Shown: positions 31,995 through 41,027 of the stretch, piece after piece
How the letters are laid out: every line of letters begins with the position of its first letter
Position numbering within the stretch: position 1 is the stretch's first letter
Assembly: GCA_017405765.1 (NCBI GenBank)
Contig: JAFQZS010000018.1
Span: forward strand, 1-64,000
Length of the DNA stretch: 64,000 bases
Reading direction: 5' to 3'
DNA from: Clostridia bacterium
Lineage (GTDB): Bacteria; Bacillota; Clostridia; Oscillospirales; RGIG577
Translations under genes and position numbers: made by a program
Notes under the pieces: model-generated
The model's input: the letters and a program-made list of their open reading frames with translations, nothing else
Databases searched by the model: none
Told to the model about the DNA's origin: nothing

Positions 31995-33257
31995 TTATAA
32001 CTGCGGCGGTGCGCTTTCGCCTTGCATCGGCGTGTTTTCGCCGATTTCTCTCATTTCGTGGCGCGCGTCGCCCTTAGGCGGCGCATTTTCGCCGGCTTCT
32101 CCCATTTCGGGGCGCGCGTCGCCCTTAGGCGGCGCGTTTTCGCCGAATTCTCCCATTTCGGGGCGCGCGTCGCCCTTAGGCGGCGCGTTTTCGCTGACTT
32201 CTCCCATTTCGGGGCGCGCTTCGCTTTGCGGCGGCGCGCTTTCGCCGCCTTCTCCCATTTCGGGGCGCGCTTCGCTTTGCGGCGGCGCGCTTTCGCCGCC
32301 TTCTCCCATTTCGGGACGCGCGTCATTCTGCGGCGGCGCGTTTTCGCCGGCTTCTCCCATTTCGGGGCGTGCGTCATTCTGCGGCGGCGCGCTTTCATAA
32401 TTTATAATGTTTTCTTCAACGACCGCTTCACTGCGCGCATCTTGTCTGCCTTCCCAAACGTGCGGCTTTTGCTCATTTATGCTCGGTCTTACATTCGAGG
32501 CGCTTGCCTCCGACGTGATCTTACCGGACGAGATCTCGCCTTGCGGCGTTACCTCGGAAAATGTCGGTCCGCTTTCGTTTCCCGTCCCTGTATCCGCCAA
32601 AGGATCGGCGCCGTGCGGCAAAGCTATGCCCTCACGCTCGAATATATATCGTCCCGGGCTTTTCCTTTCTTCACGCGCAAGTCCGCGTTCTTCACGGCTC
32701 ATTTCCATCGTATAAAGCGGCACGTCTTCTCTCAATGCGCCTACCGAGCTTTCGACTGCGGCGCTTATGCGCTCGCTCTGCGAAGGCGTATCTGACGCAA
32801 CGCCCGCTATAATGTAGCTTTCATCCGAGTCAAGATACCCTTTCGTTTCGAGCGTCTTTATCGTTTCATCAAGCGAATCCTCCATTTTCATATTCATTAT
32901 CTCGTCCGAAATTATTTTCGTAAGCTCCTCGCTGTCCTCGTTAAGAGCGGCAACCGCAATAACGCGCCCCAGCCTGTTTATAGATATTTCTACCGACGTT
33001 TCACCCACGTCGAGCGAGACGTACGCCGAGGCGGGAACTGTAAGATAGCCGTAGGAACCGCCCAATATGACTAACGCCATAAAGGCTGCCGCAACTGATT
33101 TGAACCACTTTCTCTTCCTTAGGGGCAGCTTTGTAATTTCAGCGTCAAGCTCTATCGTTTCGCCGATCTCGCCGCTTGCCGCCGCAGTCACGACAACGCC
33201 GTCCTCACGAAGCAGCGCGCAGAGACCGCCGCGCTTTTCAAGTATTATCGCTTTCAT
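31995..33257 (-). CDS. rsgI: RsgI-like anti-sigma factor with proline-rich tandem repeats
   Basis: The 420-residue membrane anti-sigma factor has an N-terminal cytoplasmic RsgI_N domain (MKAIILEKRGGLCALL, about 1-45) that holds SigI. One transmembrane helix (about 55-76, SVAAAFMALVILGGSYG) follows. Then comes the conserved extracytoplasmic segment SAYVSLDVGETSVEISINRL, where clostridial RsgI proteins are cleaved. The C-terminal 130 residues are seven 17-residue repeats (consensus E-N-APP-K-GDARPEMGE-xG), not a carbohydrate-binding module as in cellulosome RsgI proteins. The ATG overlaps the sigI stop region, so the two are co-expressed. Confidence 0.88.
   Translation of the reverse strand: MKAIILEKRGGLCALLREDGVVVTAAASGEIGETIELDAEITKLPLRKRKWFKSVAAAFMALVILGGSYGYLTVPASAYVSLDVGETSVEISINRLGRVIAVAALNEDSEELTKIISDEIMNMKMEDSLDETIKTLETKGYLDSDESYIIAGVASDTPSQSERISAAVESSVGALREDVPLYTMEMSREERGLAREERKSPGRYIFEREGIALPHGADPLADTGTGNESGPTFSEVTPQGEISSGKITSEASASNVRPSINEQKPHVWEGRQDARSEAVVEENIINYESAPPQNDARPEMGEAGENAPPQNDARPEMGEGGESAPPQSEARPEMGEGGESAPPQSEARPEMGEVSENAPPKGDARPEMGEFGENAPPKGDARPEMGEAGENAPPKGDARHEMREIGENTPMQGESAPPQL
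32040..32396 (-). repeat. Seven 51-base in-frame tandem repeats in rsgI
   Basis: Each 51-base unit encodes 17 residues built around APPQNDARPEMGE with variation at a few positions (QND, QSE, KGD). The array is an exact codon multiple, so copy-number change alters stalk length without frameshift. It lies in the extracellular tail of the RsgI-like protein. Confidence 0.85.
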
Positions 33258-33262
33258 TACAG

Positions 33263-33991
33263 TCACCCCCTTCGTATGTAGTCGATATACGACGCAAGTA
33301 TCGGAAACTCGCCGTCCAAAATCTCCGCCGAGGCTATTATGTATCGACGGTGGCGGTCAAGGATCTTTTTCACGACGCCGCTTGCCTCAAAGAGCTCCTT
33401 TATCGGAAGCATTCTTTTAAGCCTCATTTTCGCCATAAGCGCGGCGCTCGCTATAAGCGCGCGCACCGCCGTGCGGCAGCTTGCTTTCGTTTTTTGCGAT
33501 TTCGGCGAGCATTCGGCCAGATCGAAAAAAGAAAAGCCGTATTCTTTAAGTATGGCCTGCATCGCGGCTATCTCTTCTCTCGCACGGCTTGCCTCGTCGT
33601 CTTGGGCTGCCGTCTCCATCGAGCTTTTCGCGATCCTTACGCCTACAACATTTTCCAAAGGCCCGCGCTCGCCGCCGTCTTCGCCGAAGGCCTCCGGTGA
33701 AACGGAAAGCTCCAAAGCGGCCTTGCCGCTTGCTCGCATTTCATCCGTAAGCCGCCGCTTTATTACGAGCGCGGCAAAAAAATCAAATGTGCCTTTTCCC
33801 TCATCATATCCTTTTACGGCCTCCGAAAACGCAAGAAGGGCCGTTGACCATTCGTCGTCGCTTTCCGTAACGTATCTTCCTGTCGTTTTGGATGCAACGG
33901 AAAGTATCCACGCCTTTTTCTCGTTTAAAAGCTCCTCAAATGCGCGTTCGTCCGTTTTTGCAGCCATGATCAGTTTATTCGGATCGTTCAA
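33263..33991 (-). CDS. sigI: RNA polymerase sigma-I factor
   Basis: The 242-residue alternative sigma factor is of the SigI group. The sigma-70 region 2 is recognisable near the N-terminus (VASKTTGRYVTESDDEWSTALLAF, then GKGTFDFFAALVIKRRLTDEMR). It is followed by a linker, and C-terminally by the SigI-specific helix-turn-helix domain (LPIKELFEASGVVKKILDRHRRY). Known SigI proteins respond to heat or polysaccharides. Starts with TTG 33991, AGAGG 8 bases upstream. Directly followed by rsgI. Confidence 0.92.
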   Translation of the reverse strand: MNDPNKLIMAAKTDERAFEELLNEKKAWILSVASKTTGRYVTESDDEWSTALLAFSEAVKGYDEGKGTFDFFAALVIKRRLTDEMRASGKAALELSVSPEAFGEDGGERGPLENVVGVRIAKSSMETAAQDDEASRAREEIAAMQAILKEYGFSFFDLAECSPKSQKTKASCRTAVRALIASAALMAKMRLKRMLPIKELFEASGVVKKILDRHRRYIIASAEILDGEFPILASYIDYIRRG

Positions 33992-34066
33992 AAGATTTCA
34001 CCTCTGTGCTGTGCGTTTCAAGGTCAATATGATTTTATCACGCGGCAGGCAGATACATCAATAGAG

Positions 34067-34102
34067 AAGCCGCAAAGTCACAAAGGACTTTGCGGCTTTT
34101 TT
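34067..34102. terminator. Strong hairpin between SLH protein gene and sigI
   Basis: AAGCCGCAAAGTC (34067-34079) and its complement (34086-34098) form a 13-base perfect stem. The longer T run (TTTTTT) is on the plus strand, although both neighbouring genes are on the minus strand; minus-strand termination would rely on TTCTCTATT. Confidence 0.7.
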
Positions 34103-34109
34103 GGAAAAA

Positions 34110-36755
34110 TTATGCTATTGCGTTAAATGCGCGGTAAGTTATCGCTATTGCTTCCTCATCCGTCACGGAAGTGTCGGGGTCGAATACGCCGTCCCCACGT
34201 CCGTTTATTATGTGATTATGTACGGCCCATCCGAGCTCGCCGTTTACCCAGTGACCGCCTACGTCGCCGAACTCGTGACTATAGCCCTTCGTCTCAATGC
34301 CCATTACGTTCGCGGTGCGGTTCAAGATCGCGGTTATCTCCGCGCGCTTAAGCTCGCCGTTCGGGTCGAACGTGCGGTTCCCGCGTCCGTTTATGATGCC
34401 GAGCGCATTGGCCGCCAGCACGTTTCGGTCGTTCGTGTCCGAAAATGCGCCTTCGTTTATCTTTACGCCCTTATCTTCAAGGAAGGAGTCGATATCCTCT
34501 CCGCTCGCCTTTTCGATAAGCTTTACAAACATCTGTGCTGCCTCGCCGCGCGTAAGCTTGTTCTGATAACCGCGCTGCAGGTCGTTCGGCACGAGTCCCT
34601 TTTCGATCGCAGAGTTTATTTCGGGTTTCGCCCAATCGGACGGAGCGTCCGGTTTTCCGGCGTCGGAAGAAACGCCGCTTTTTGCAGACTGACCGCCTGC
34701 GGACGAGCCGCCGCCCTGCTGAGGCTGGTTGCCCTGCTGAGGCTGGTTGCCCTGCATGGGCTGACCGCCCATACCGCCGATCGAACCGTTTCCGCTTACG
34801 GCCTCAGACGAAGCCGCTTCGCTGTCGTTTACGTAAAGCGTATAAGTTTCACCTTCCGTAAGCTCGTCGGACGCGAATACCACGCTGTTCGCGTTTTTGG
34901 GCGCCGTTGCCGTGTAGAGCGTATTGCCGGAGGCGTCCTTTATAACGAGCTTGCTGCCCGCCGTAACTGATACGGCGCTTCCCGACTGGACGTTCGCGCC
35001 GCCCGGCATAGACTGACCTTTCATGCCGCCCTGCATGGGCTGGCCGTCGCGCTGATCCATAGCGCCCATATTGCCGCGTGCAAAGAATGCGTCGTTTATT
35101 TCGATCGCTTCGCTCGTCTCGTCAATACCGAAAAGCTCGGGAGTCATGCCGCCCTGTTCGGAAGGCATACTGTTCATACCGCCCTGCATCGGCCGGCCGC
35201 TCATATCGCCCTGCATCGGCCGGCCGCTCATATCGCCCTGCATCGGCCGGCCGCTCATATCGCCCTGCATCGGCTGGCCGTTCATGCTGCCCTGCATCGG
35301 CTGGCCGCTCATACCGCCCTGCATCGGCTGGCCGCTCATATCGCCCTGCATCGGCTGGCCGCTCATATCGCCCTGCATGGGTTGGCCGCTCATATCGCCC
35401 TGCATGGGTTGGCCGCTCATATCGCCCTGCATGGGTTGGCCGCTCATATCGCCCTGCATGGGTTGGCCGCTCATATCGCCCTGCATCGGCTGGCCGCTCA
35501 TATCGCCCTGTCCGGGCTGCATGCCCATGCCCGCGCCGACTGCGCCAAACGATACATAAGTGCCTTTACTTACCGTTTCCGCCATGCCGGACATTCCGAC
35601 TGCCAAAAGAGTGCCGTCGTTCACTATGATGCCCGTCTGCGAATCAAGCGCGCCGTTGCCGTTGTTGGTCGAGCCGAAGACCTCGGTCGTGCCGCCGTTC
35701 ACGGTTATTGTGCCGTTCGAGTCAAGGCCGTCGCCGCCTGCATCGATATACCAGTTTCCGCCGTTTATCGTAAGCGCAAAGGCGTAATTCGTAAAGTCGC
35801 CGTTCGCGGCGTTCACGCCGTCGTCGGAGGCATTGACCTTGCCTTGTCCGCCGTTTAAATTAACTGTCGCGCCTTCTATGCCCTCGTAGCATTTCTCAAC
35901 GGTAACGTCGCCGCCGTCGATCGTAAGGTCGTATTCGGCCTTCAGCGCGTCGTCGCCCGCCGAAAGAGCAAGCGTTCCACCGGAAATATAAAGATTTCCG
36001 TCGGCGTGTATCGCGTCGTCCGCCGCGTCAACGTCTATCGTGCCGCCGTTTATCGAAATATCGCCCGCCGAATCTGCGTCATCGTCGTCGGGGCTTGCCT
36101 TAATGCCTTCGTTTCCTGCCGTTATATCGAGCGAGCCTCCGTTTATAATTACCTTATTGTCGCTTGCAAGGCCGTGATTTTCGGCGCTTATGTTGATATC
36201 GCCGCTTTCAACGCTTATCGTTGAAAGCGCAGCGCCCTTTATGCCGTTCTTGCAGTTTCCGTAGACATTCAGCGTACCGTTTCCGTCAAGGGTCAGCGAT
36301 GCGCCCGACTTTACCTTGATAGCCGCGCCCTCGAAATCGTCGCTTTCCTCGTTTGCTATGTCCTCGCTGTTCGTAAGATTGACGGTGCCCGACGTGTAGA
36401 TCGTAACGTCGTTTGATTTGCCGCATACTATCGGAGCCGTATCGTCGCTTTCAAGCGTCAGGTCCTTAAGTATGAGCGTAACGTCGCCCGTTTCCTTTTT
36501 GACGGTCACATTTCCGTCCGAACATGTGCCCGTCACGGTATATACGCCGCTTTCGTTTATAGTAAGCGACGTTCCGCTTATCTTATAGCCGCTTTGCTGT
36601 CCCGACGCCGCAACTCCGCTTTGCGAGAACGTGAACGTAACGTCGCTTGCCCCAGGCGCGCTTGCCGCCATTGCCGACAGAGGGAGCGAGCAGGCCAGCA
36701 TAGCCGTAGTTACCGCCGCCGCCATTACTCTGTTTTTCATACGTTTGTTTTTCAT
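34110..36755 (-). CDS. S-layer-anchored beta-helix protein with 9-residue MQGDMSGQP repeats
   Basis: The 881-residue surface protein has a signal peptide (about 1-31, ending SLPLSAMAA). Residues 35-410 are a repetitive right-handed beta-helix (DUF4353, carbohydrate-binding-domain-like), with rungs such as KVIINGGSLDITAG and GDISINGGTIDVDAADDAIHADG. Residues about 415-560 hold the Met/Gln-rich repeats. Another linker rich in QPQQGN precedes three S-layer-homology domains (from about 690: NKLTRGEAAQMFVKLIE, NGELKRAEITAILNRT, FGDVGGHWVNGELGWAV). SLH domains bind pyruvylated wall polymer. AAGGAGG lies 8 bases before ATG 36755. Role unproven; adhesion or polysaccharide binding is likely. Confidence 0.9.
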   Translation of the reverse strand: MKNKRMKNRVMAAAVTTAMLACSLPLSAMAASAPGASDVTFTFSQSGVAASGQQSGYKISGTSLTINESGVYTVTGTCSDGNVTVKKETGDVTLILKDLTLESDDTAPIVCGKSNDVTIYTSGTVNLTNSEDIANEESDDFEGAAIKVKSGASLTLDGNGTLNVYGNCKNGIKGAALSTISVESGDINISAENHGLASDNKVIINGGSLDITAGNEGIKASPDDDDADSAGDISINGGTIDVDAADDAIHADGNLYISGGTLALSAGDDALKAEYDLTIDGGDVTVEKCYEGIEGATVNLNGGQGKVNASDDGVNAANGDFTNYAFALTINGGNWYIDAGGDGLDSNGTITVNGGTTEVFGSTNNGNGALDSQTGIIVNDGTLLAVGMSGMAETVSKGTYVSFGAVGAGMGMQPGQGDMSGQPMQGDMSGQPMQGDMSGQPMQGDMSGQPMQGDMSGQPMQGDMSGQPMQGDMSGQPMQGGMSGQPMQGSMNGQPMQGDMSGRPMQGDMSGRPMQGDMSGRPMQGGMNSMPSEQGGMTPELFGIDETSEAIEINDAFFARGNMGAMDQRDGQPMQGGMKGQSMPGGANVQSGSAVSVTAGSKLVIKDASGNTLYTATAPKNANSVVFASDELTEGETYTLYVNDSEAASSEAVSGNGSIGGMGGQPMQGNQPQQGNQPQQGGGSSAGGQSAKSGVSSDAGKPDAPSDWAKPEINSAIEKGLVPNDLQRGYQNKLTRGEAAQMFVKLIEKASGEDIDSFLEDKGVKINEGAFSDTNDRNVLAANALGIINGRGNRTFDPNGELKRAEITAILNRTANVMGIETKGYSHEFGDVGGHWVNGELGWAVHNHIINGRGDGVFDPDTSVTDEEAIAITYRAFNAIA
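35182..35505 (-). repeat. Twelve 27-base tandem repeats in the SLH protein gene
   Basis: Twelve consecutive 27-base units encode the nonapeptide series MQGDMSGQP with small variants (R for Q, N for S, G or S for D). Neighbouring copies are often identical in DNA (for example the four units with ATGGGTTGG), showing recent duplication. All are in frame. Confidence 0.9.
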
Positions 36756-36899
36756 TTGTTATACCTCCTTAGAATATACGGTCTAACCGCTTGAAAACGC
36801 GGTCTTTTTTTCCTTACGCTATATAATTCGTAAGACGCGGCGAAAATTTTGGGGTCGGACGAAAAAATTTTTAGCGTTTTTCAAAATCACACGCGGCTA

Positions 36900-36928
36900 T
36901 TGTAAAAAATTCAAAAATATATTAAAAT
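36900..36928 (+). promoter_or_regulatory. Candidate promoter of the aldo/keto reductase gene
   Basis: TTGTAA (36900-36905) and TAAAAT (36923-36928) are separated by 17 bases, in an AT-rich stretch 31 bases before the start codon at 36959. Confidence 0.55.
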
Positions 36929-36958
36929 TTAATAAAAAAATATAACGGAGGCGTCACT

Positions 36959-37810
36959 ATGGAATTTGTTTCTTTGAAGAACGGCGTTAAAATGCCGATT
37001 TTGGGCTTCGGCGTATATCAGGTGTCCGATCTTGACGAGTGCGAACGCTCGGTGTCGTGGGCTATCTCTGCGGGATACCGGCTCATCGATACGGCGGCTA
37101 TATATAAAAACGAAGAAGCCGTGGGGCGCGCGATAAAGAAGAGCGGCGTGCCGCGCGACGAGCTTTTTATAACTACGAAGGTATGGATACAGGACGCGGG
37201 CGAAAAGGCGGCTGCGGCAGCTTACGATGCCTCCCTTAAAAAGTTGGGGCTCGATTACGTCGATCTTTATCTTATACATCAGCCGTTCGGCGATTATTAC
37301 GGCTCGTGGCGCGCCATGGAAAAGCTGTACCGCGACGGCCGCGTAAAAGCGATAGGCGTAAGCAACTTCAACGACGCGCGTCTCGTCGATATCGCCATGA
37401 ATGCCGACACGATCCCCCACGTAAATCAAGTCGAGACTCACCCCTTCTTCCAGCAGAATACGCTTCGCGAGGCGATGGACGAGTTCGGCGTTCGTCACGA
37501 GGCGTGGGGCCCGCTTGCGGAGGCGAAGTTCGGCATTTTTGAGAACGAAACGCTTGTGGATATCGCAAAAAAGCATAATAAAACGGTCGCACAGGTCGTG
37601 CTTCGATGGAACGTGGACAGGGGCGTCGTTGTGATACCGAAGTCGGTGCATAAGGAGCGTATCGAGGAAAACTTCAGCGTCTGGGACTTTAAGCTCGATG
37701 CGGACGATATGGCGGCCATTGCGAAGCTTGACCGGGGACGAAGCGAGCTTGTTGACCACCAGAGCGCGAAGGTCGCAAAATATCTTATAAACTGGAAAGC
37801 TCACGATTAA
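36959..37810 (+). CDS. Aldo/keto reductase
   Basis: The 283-residue NADPH-dependent oxidoreductase reduces aldehydes or ketones. The catalytic tetrad is visible: D44 and Y49 ([11 protein letters not shown]), K74 (FITTKVW) and H107 (VDLYLIHQP). Family motif [14 protein letters not shown] and cofactor-binding [13 protein letters not shown] are present. The substrate is undetermined; close relatives are 2,5-diketo-gluconate reductase-like. GGAGG lies upstream of the ATG. The gene is monocistronic, with its own promoter and terminator. Confidence 0.93.
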   Translation: MEFVSLKNGVKMPILGFGVYQVSDLDECERSVSWAISAGYRLIDTAAIYKNEEAVGRAIKKSGVPRDELFITTKVWIQDAGEKAAAAAYDASLKKLGLDYVDLYLIHQPFGDYYGSWRAMEKLYRDGRVKAIGVSNFNDARLVDIAMNADTIPHVNQVETHPFFQQNTLREAMDEFGVRHEAWGPLAEAKFGIFENETLVDIAKKHNKTVAQVVLRWNVDRGVVVIPKSVHKERIEENFSVWDFKLDADDMAAIAKLDRGRSELVDHQSAKVAKYLINWKAHD

Positions 37811-37830
37811 GAGAATAAAAAATTATTATA

Positions 37831-37855
37831 AAAACGGGCTTTCGCGCCCGTTTTT
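37831..37855 (+). terminator. Terminator of the aldo/keto reductase gene
   Basis: AAAACGGGC and GCCCGTTTT form a stem with loop TTTCGC, followed by T residues on the plus strand. Confidence 0.88.
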
Positions 37856-37901
37856 ACTGATTGTTAAAACTATTTATATAATTTAAAGGAGACAATCCCG
37901 C

Positions 37902-39050
37902 ATGTCACAATTTATCGGCAGCGCGAACGATGAAAAAAAGGTGGAATATATCGAGCTTATCTTCGACCTCATCTTTGTATACATAGTCGGGCGCAACAAC
38001 TCTCTGCTCCACAGCGTGGAAAACGGCTTTATAAGCGCAGATATATATCTTACATATATACTTACTACGCTTATCGCGCTTCATATTTGGTATTTTACAA
38101 CGATCTTCATAAACCGGCACGGGTCCGGCGGCGCAGCAGAATATATAGGCCTGTTCATAACCATGTATCTTCTCTATTATATGGCCGACGGCACGCGCGT
38201 AGACTGGCAGGACTACTATGTTCGCTACAATACGGCGTGGGCTCTTATCATGCTGAATCTTGCCGTCCAGTATATGATCAAGTTAAAAAAGAACGGCGGC
38301 CTTCGCCCATGGGAGGACGCTCAGATAAAAAAAGACATACGAAATCTGATTATCGAGGCGGCTGTCATATTTGCGTCTATACCGCTGTTTTTTGCGATCA
38401 AGATACCGCTTTCTCCCGTGGCCATGATCTTCGGCGTTGCGGCCGCCGCAATGACAAGACGCGCAAACCTGCTGCGTCCCATGGATTTTTCGCACCTTAC
38501 CGAGCGCGTCATGCTTTATGTTGTATTTTCCTTCGGTGAAATGATAATCGGCATATCGGGATATTTTGAGGGCGGTATAAACTTAAACAACATATATTTT
38601 TCAACTATGAGCTTTCTCATCGTTACCGGCCTGTTTTTAAGCTACGGTTTTGTTTACGACCATCTTATTGACCGTGAAAAGAGAACGAGCGGCTCGGGAT
38701 ATATGATAATACATGTTTTTCTTATCACTGCGCTCAACAATCTTACTGTCGCGCTTGAATTTATGCGCGAGCCGCAGATAAGCGCGATGCCTAAGAATAT
38801 TTTTCTTGTCGCATCATTCCTCGTGTATTTCATGTTTCTCTTCCTTTTGGAGAATTACTCAAAAGAAGAGCTTCGCGCCTCGGGAAAGTTCTACATTAAG
38901 CTTATCGTGTCGGCAGCCGCATTTACGGCGCTGATGGCGCTGTTTTATCAAAGCGGCAGAATAAGCATAGCCGTTACCGTGGCGTTCGTATTCTCTGTAT
39001 ATGTTATCTTAAGACTTTTTGAAAAAAACAAAAAAGCTGCCGTTATATAA
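37902..39050 (+). CDS. LtrA-family low-temperature-requirement membrane protein
   Basis: The 382-residue polytopic membrane protein has about ten hydrophobic helices. The N-terminal signature KKVEYIELIFDLIFVYIV and mid-protein HLTERVMLYVVFSFGEMIIGI are the LtrA hallmarks. The family is needed for growth in the cold in Listeria, but its activity is unknown. AAAGGAG lies 12 bases before ATG 37902. Terminators lie on both sides, so it is transcribed alone. Confidence 0.88.
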   Translation: MSQFIGSANDEKKVEYIELIFDLIFVYIVGRNNSLLHSVENGFISADIYLTYILTTLIALHIWYFTTIFINRHGSGGAAEYIGLFITMYLLYYMADGTRVDWQDYYVRYNTAWALIMLNLAVQYMIKLKKNGGLRPWEDAQIKKDIRNLIIEAAVIFASIPLFFAIKIPLSPVAMIFGVAAAAMTRRANLLRPMDFSHLTERVMLYVVFSFGEMIIGISGYFEGGINLNNIYFSTMSFLIVTGLFLSYGFVYDHLIDREKRTSGSGYMIIHVFLITALNNLTVALEFMREPQISAMPKNIFLVASFLVYFMFLFLLENYSKEELRASGKFYIKLIVSAAAFTALMALFYQSGRISIAVTVAFVFSVYVILRLFEKNKKAAVI

Positions 39051-39055
39051 AAAAT

Positions 39056-39083
39056 GCGCCTAAGGCCTTAAAGCTTTAGGCGC
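39056..39083. terminator. Bidirectional terminator between ltrA-like and CDF genes
   Basis: GCGCCTAA (39056-39063) pairs with TTAGGCGC (39076-39083), with a GGCCTTAAAGCT loop. The minus strand runs into TTTTTTATAT, while the plus strand has CTTTCTTT. Convergent genes flank it. Confidence 0.82.
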
Positions 39084-39116
39084 GGCTTTCTTTAGAATAT
39101 CTATCCCAAAAAACGC

Positions 39117-40283
39117 TTACGTATATGAATGCTCCGCATGTACTTTTGCCCGGCAGGAGGGGTCCTTTTCACTCACCGCCTCGTCTATTCTCCGTTCAAG
39201 CTCTGCGGGCGACGTTTTAAAACCGTATGGCATAACAACGTCGAACACAAGACGCGTGTACGCCGTCGTTCTAACGACACGGAAATCATGTATCGTAAGC
39301 CTTTCGTCTATCTGCGAAACTATCCTTTCCGCCTCGTCTTTTTTCTCTTTTGTAAATTTATCGTCAGTAACTATGGGGTCCATGTGTATCGTGGCCTCAA
39401 GGCCGTATTTTTCCCTGAGCCTAAGCTCCAGCGCGTCGATCGCCTCGTGAAGCTTTAAAATGTCGCCGTCACACGCCACCTCTGCGTGAAAAGATATCAT
39501 CACGTTGCCCGGTCCGTAGTTGTGCACAACAAGGTCGTGTATTCCGAGTATTTCGGGAAAAGACTCTGCCTCCGCCTTTATGTCTCTTACGAAGCTTTCG
39601 TCGGGCGGCGCGCCTATTATTGAGCTTACGTTCTCGCGCGCCGTGTTGAATCCGGTAAAAAGTATGAACGCCGCAACGGCGATCCCGAGATATCCGTCTA
39701 CCGGTACGCCCGCATGATATCCTATAGCAGAGCCGATAAGCACCGCAGCCGTTGCCGCGGCGTCGGAGAGAGCATCGGCCGCAGCCGTTTTCATCGCGCC
39801 CGAATTTATGCGCGCGCCGAGCTTCTTATTAAATACATACATCCAGAGCTTCAACAGAATAGAAACGGCAAGTATTACTGCAGTCGCCGTGCCAAAATGC
39901 ACATTTGCGGGATGCATTATCTTTTCCCACGAAGTTTTGATAAACTCCACGCCGAGAAGCATTATCGCAAGCGAGATAATAAACCCGCTTATATATTCTA
40001 TCCTTCCGTGACCGAACGGATGCGCCTTGTCTGCCGGCGCGGCCGACAGCTTAAAGCCCGCGAGCATTACAACGGACGAGCCCGCGTCGGACAGATTGTT
40101 GAAGGCGTCGGCCGTTATGGCCACAGACGCGGATAAGATACCCAAAATGAGCTTTGCCGCAAACAGCAGTACATTTAAGATTATGCCGCTGACGCCCGAG
40201 AGCGCGCCGTATTTGCCGCGCACAAAAGGATCGTTTATATCGTTGGCGTTTTTTATGAATCGTTTTATCAAAAATTCAGTCAT
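39117..40283 (-). CDS. Cation diffusion facilitator (metal efflux) protein
   Basis: The 388-residue member of the CDF family exports divalent metals (Zn, Co, Mn or Fe) by proton exchange. Six membrane helices start with ALSGVSGIILNVLLFAAKLI. The metal site shows ADAFNNLSDAGSS near 53 and AAADALSDAAATAAVL near 160; the first has the N-x3-D variant of the H/DxxxD motif found in some Mn/Fe exporters, and HPFGHGRIEYI follows. The C-terminal cytoplasmic domain is about 215-300. Part of the acn-icd-rex transcript but behind a hairpin. Confidence 0.88.
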   Translation of the reverse strand: MTEFLIKRFIKNANDINDPFVRGKYGALSGVSGIILNVLLFAAKLILGILSASVAITADAFNNLSDAGSSVVMLAGFKLSAAPADKAHPFGHGRIEYISGFIISLAIMLLGVEFIKTSWEKIMHPANVHFGTATAVILAVSILLKLWMYVFNKKLGARINSGAMKTAAADALSDAAATAAVLIGSAIGYHAGVPVDGYLGIAVAAFILFTGFNTARENVSSIIGAPPDESFVRDIKAEAESFPEILGIHDLVVHNYGPGNVMISFHAEVACDGDILKLHEAIDALELRLREKYGLEATIHMDPIVTDDKFTKEKKDEAERIVSQIDERLTIHDFRVVRTTAYTRLVFDVVMPYGFKTSPAELERRIDEAVSEKDPSCRAKVHAEHSYT

Positions 40284-40302
40284 AACCGCCTCCATATACA
40301 AA

Positions 40303-40325
40303 GCGACGCAGATATTCCGCGTCGC
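40303..40325 (-). terminator. Hairpin between rex and the metal-efflux gene
   Basis: GCGACGC (40303-40309) pairs with GCGTCGC (40319-40325). The short T run after it on the minus strand (TTTGTAT) makes it a weak or partial terminator. Confidence 0.55.
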
Positions 40326-40361
40326 CGGTGTTTATCATATTATATTCCCGTTTTTTCTGCT

Positions 40362-40997
40362 TTATTCGACTTTTTTGCTTTCAGCCACACGATATGAAAG
40401 CGTCATAAGGCTGTCGCTGAGATGCACGTTTTCCACTATCATTCCGGGCACTTCGATATCCTCGTTCGAAAAATTCCAGATAGCCTTTATGCCCAGACTG
40501 TCGAGCTTGCTTATCATCGGCGCCGTAACAGATTTCGGCAGCGTAAGTATTGCAATATCGATGTTCATCGAGCTTGCAAAGTCGTCAAGGCTGTCTATGG
40601 GAAAAACCTCCACATTGCCTATGGTCTTGCCGATTATCTTTGGATTTATGTCAAAAATGCGCACGAGATTAAAGCCCATGGGCTTCATGTCCATATTCGC
40701 GCCCAGAGCGTGTCCCAGATTGCCCGCTCCTATCATGATCGCGTTTTTCTCCACATCCAGCCCCAAAATAGAGCCTATCTTATCATGGAGCAGCACAACA
40801 TTATAGCCATAGCCCTGCTGACCGAAGCCGCCGAAGCAGTTGAGATCCTGGCGTATCTGAGACGCAGTCGTACCCATGCGGCGACCAAGCTCGGTTGAAG
40901 ATATTTTCGTAACGCCCTTTTGCATGAGCTCCTCCAGATATCTGTAATATCTGGGAAGGCGCCTGATTACGAGCGTAGATACAGGCTTCTTTTCCAT
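40362..40997 (-). CDS. rex: Redox-sensing repressor Rex
   Basis: Rex represses fermentation and respiration genes until NADH rises. The 211 residues show an N-terminal winged helix (TLVIRRLPRYYRYLEELM, ISSTELGRRMGTTASQIRQDL), the GGFGQQGYGYNV junction and a Rossmann NADH domain with AIMIGAGNLGHAL. ATG 40997 has GAGG 8 bases upstream. It lies 30 bases after isocitrate dehydrogenase; co-expression with acn and icd suggests redox control of the 2-oxoglutarate branch, although I did not find a convincing Rex operator upstream. Confidence 0.95.
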   Translation of the reverse strand: MEKKPVSTLVIRRLPRYYRYLEELMQKGVTKISSTELGRRMGTTASQIRQDLNCFGGFGQQGYGYNVVLLHDKIGSILGLDVEKNAIMIGAGNLGHALGANMDMKPMGFNLVRIFDINPKIIGKTIGNVEVFPIDSLDDFASSMNIDIAILTLPKSVTAPMISKLDSLGIKAIWNFSNEDIEVPGMIVENVHLSDSLMTLSYRVAESKKVE

Positions 40998-41027
40998 TAA
41001 CATCACCTCTTTTATTTTAAAAAGGGA

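Noticed and set aside
32022-32795. Long plus-strand open frames over the rsgI repeats
   Set aside because: They are produced by the GC-rich 51-base repeats; no ribosome site or homology, while the minus-strand frame has clear RsgI domains.
35182-35505. Regular short repeats suggestive of a CRISPR array
   Set aside because: The 27-base units are contiguous, without spacers, and lie in frame inside a surface-protein gene.
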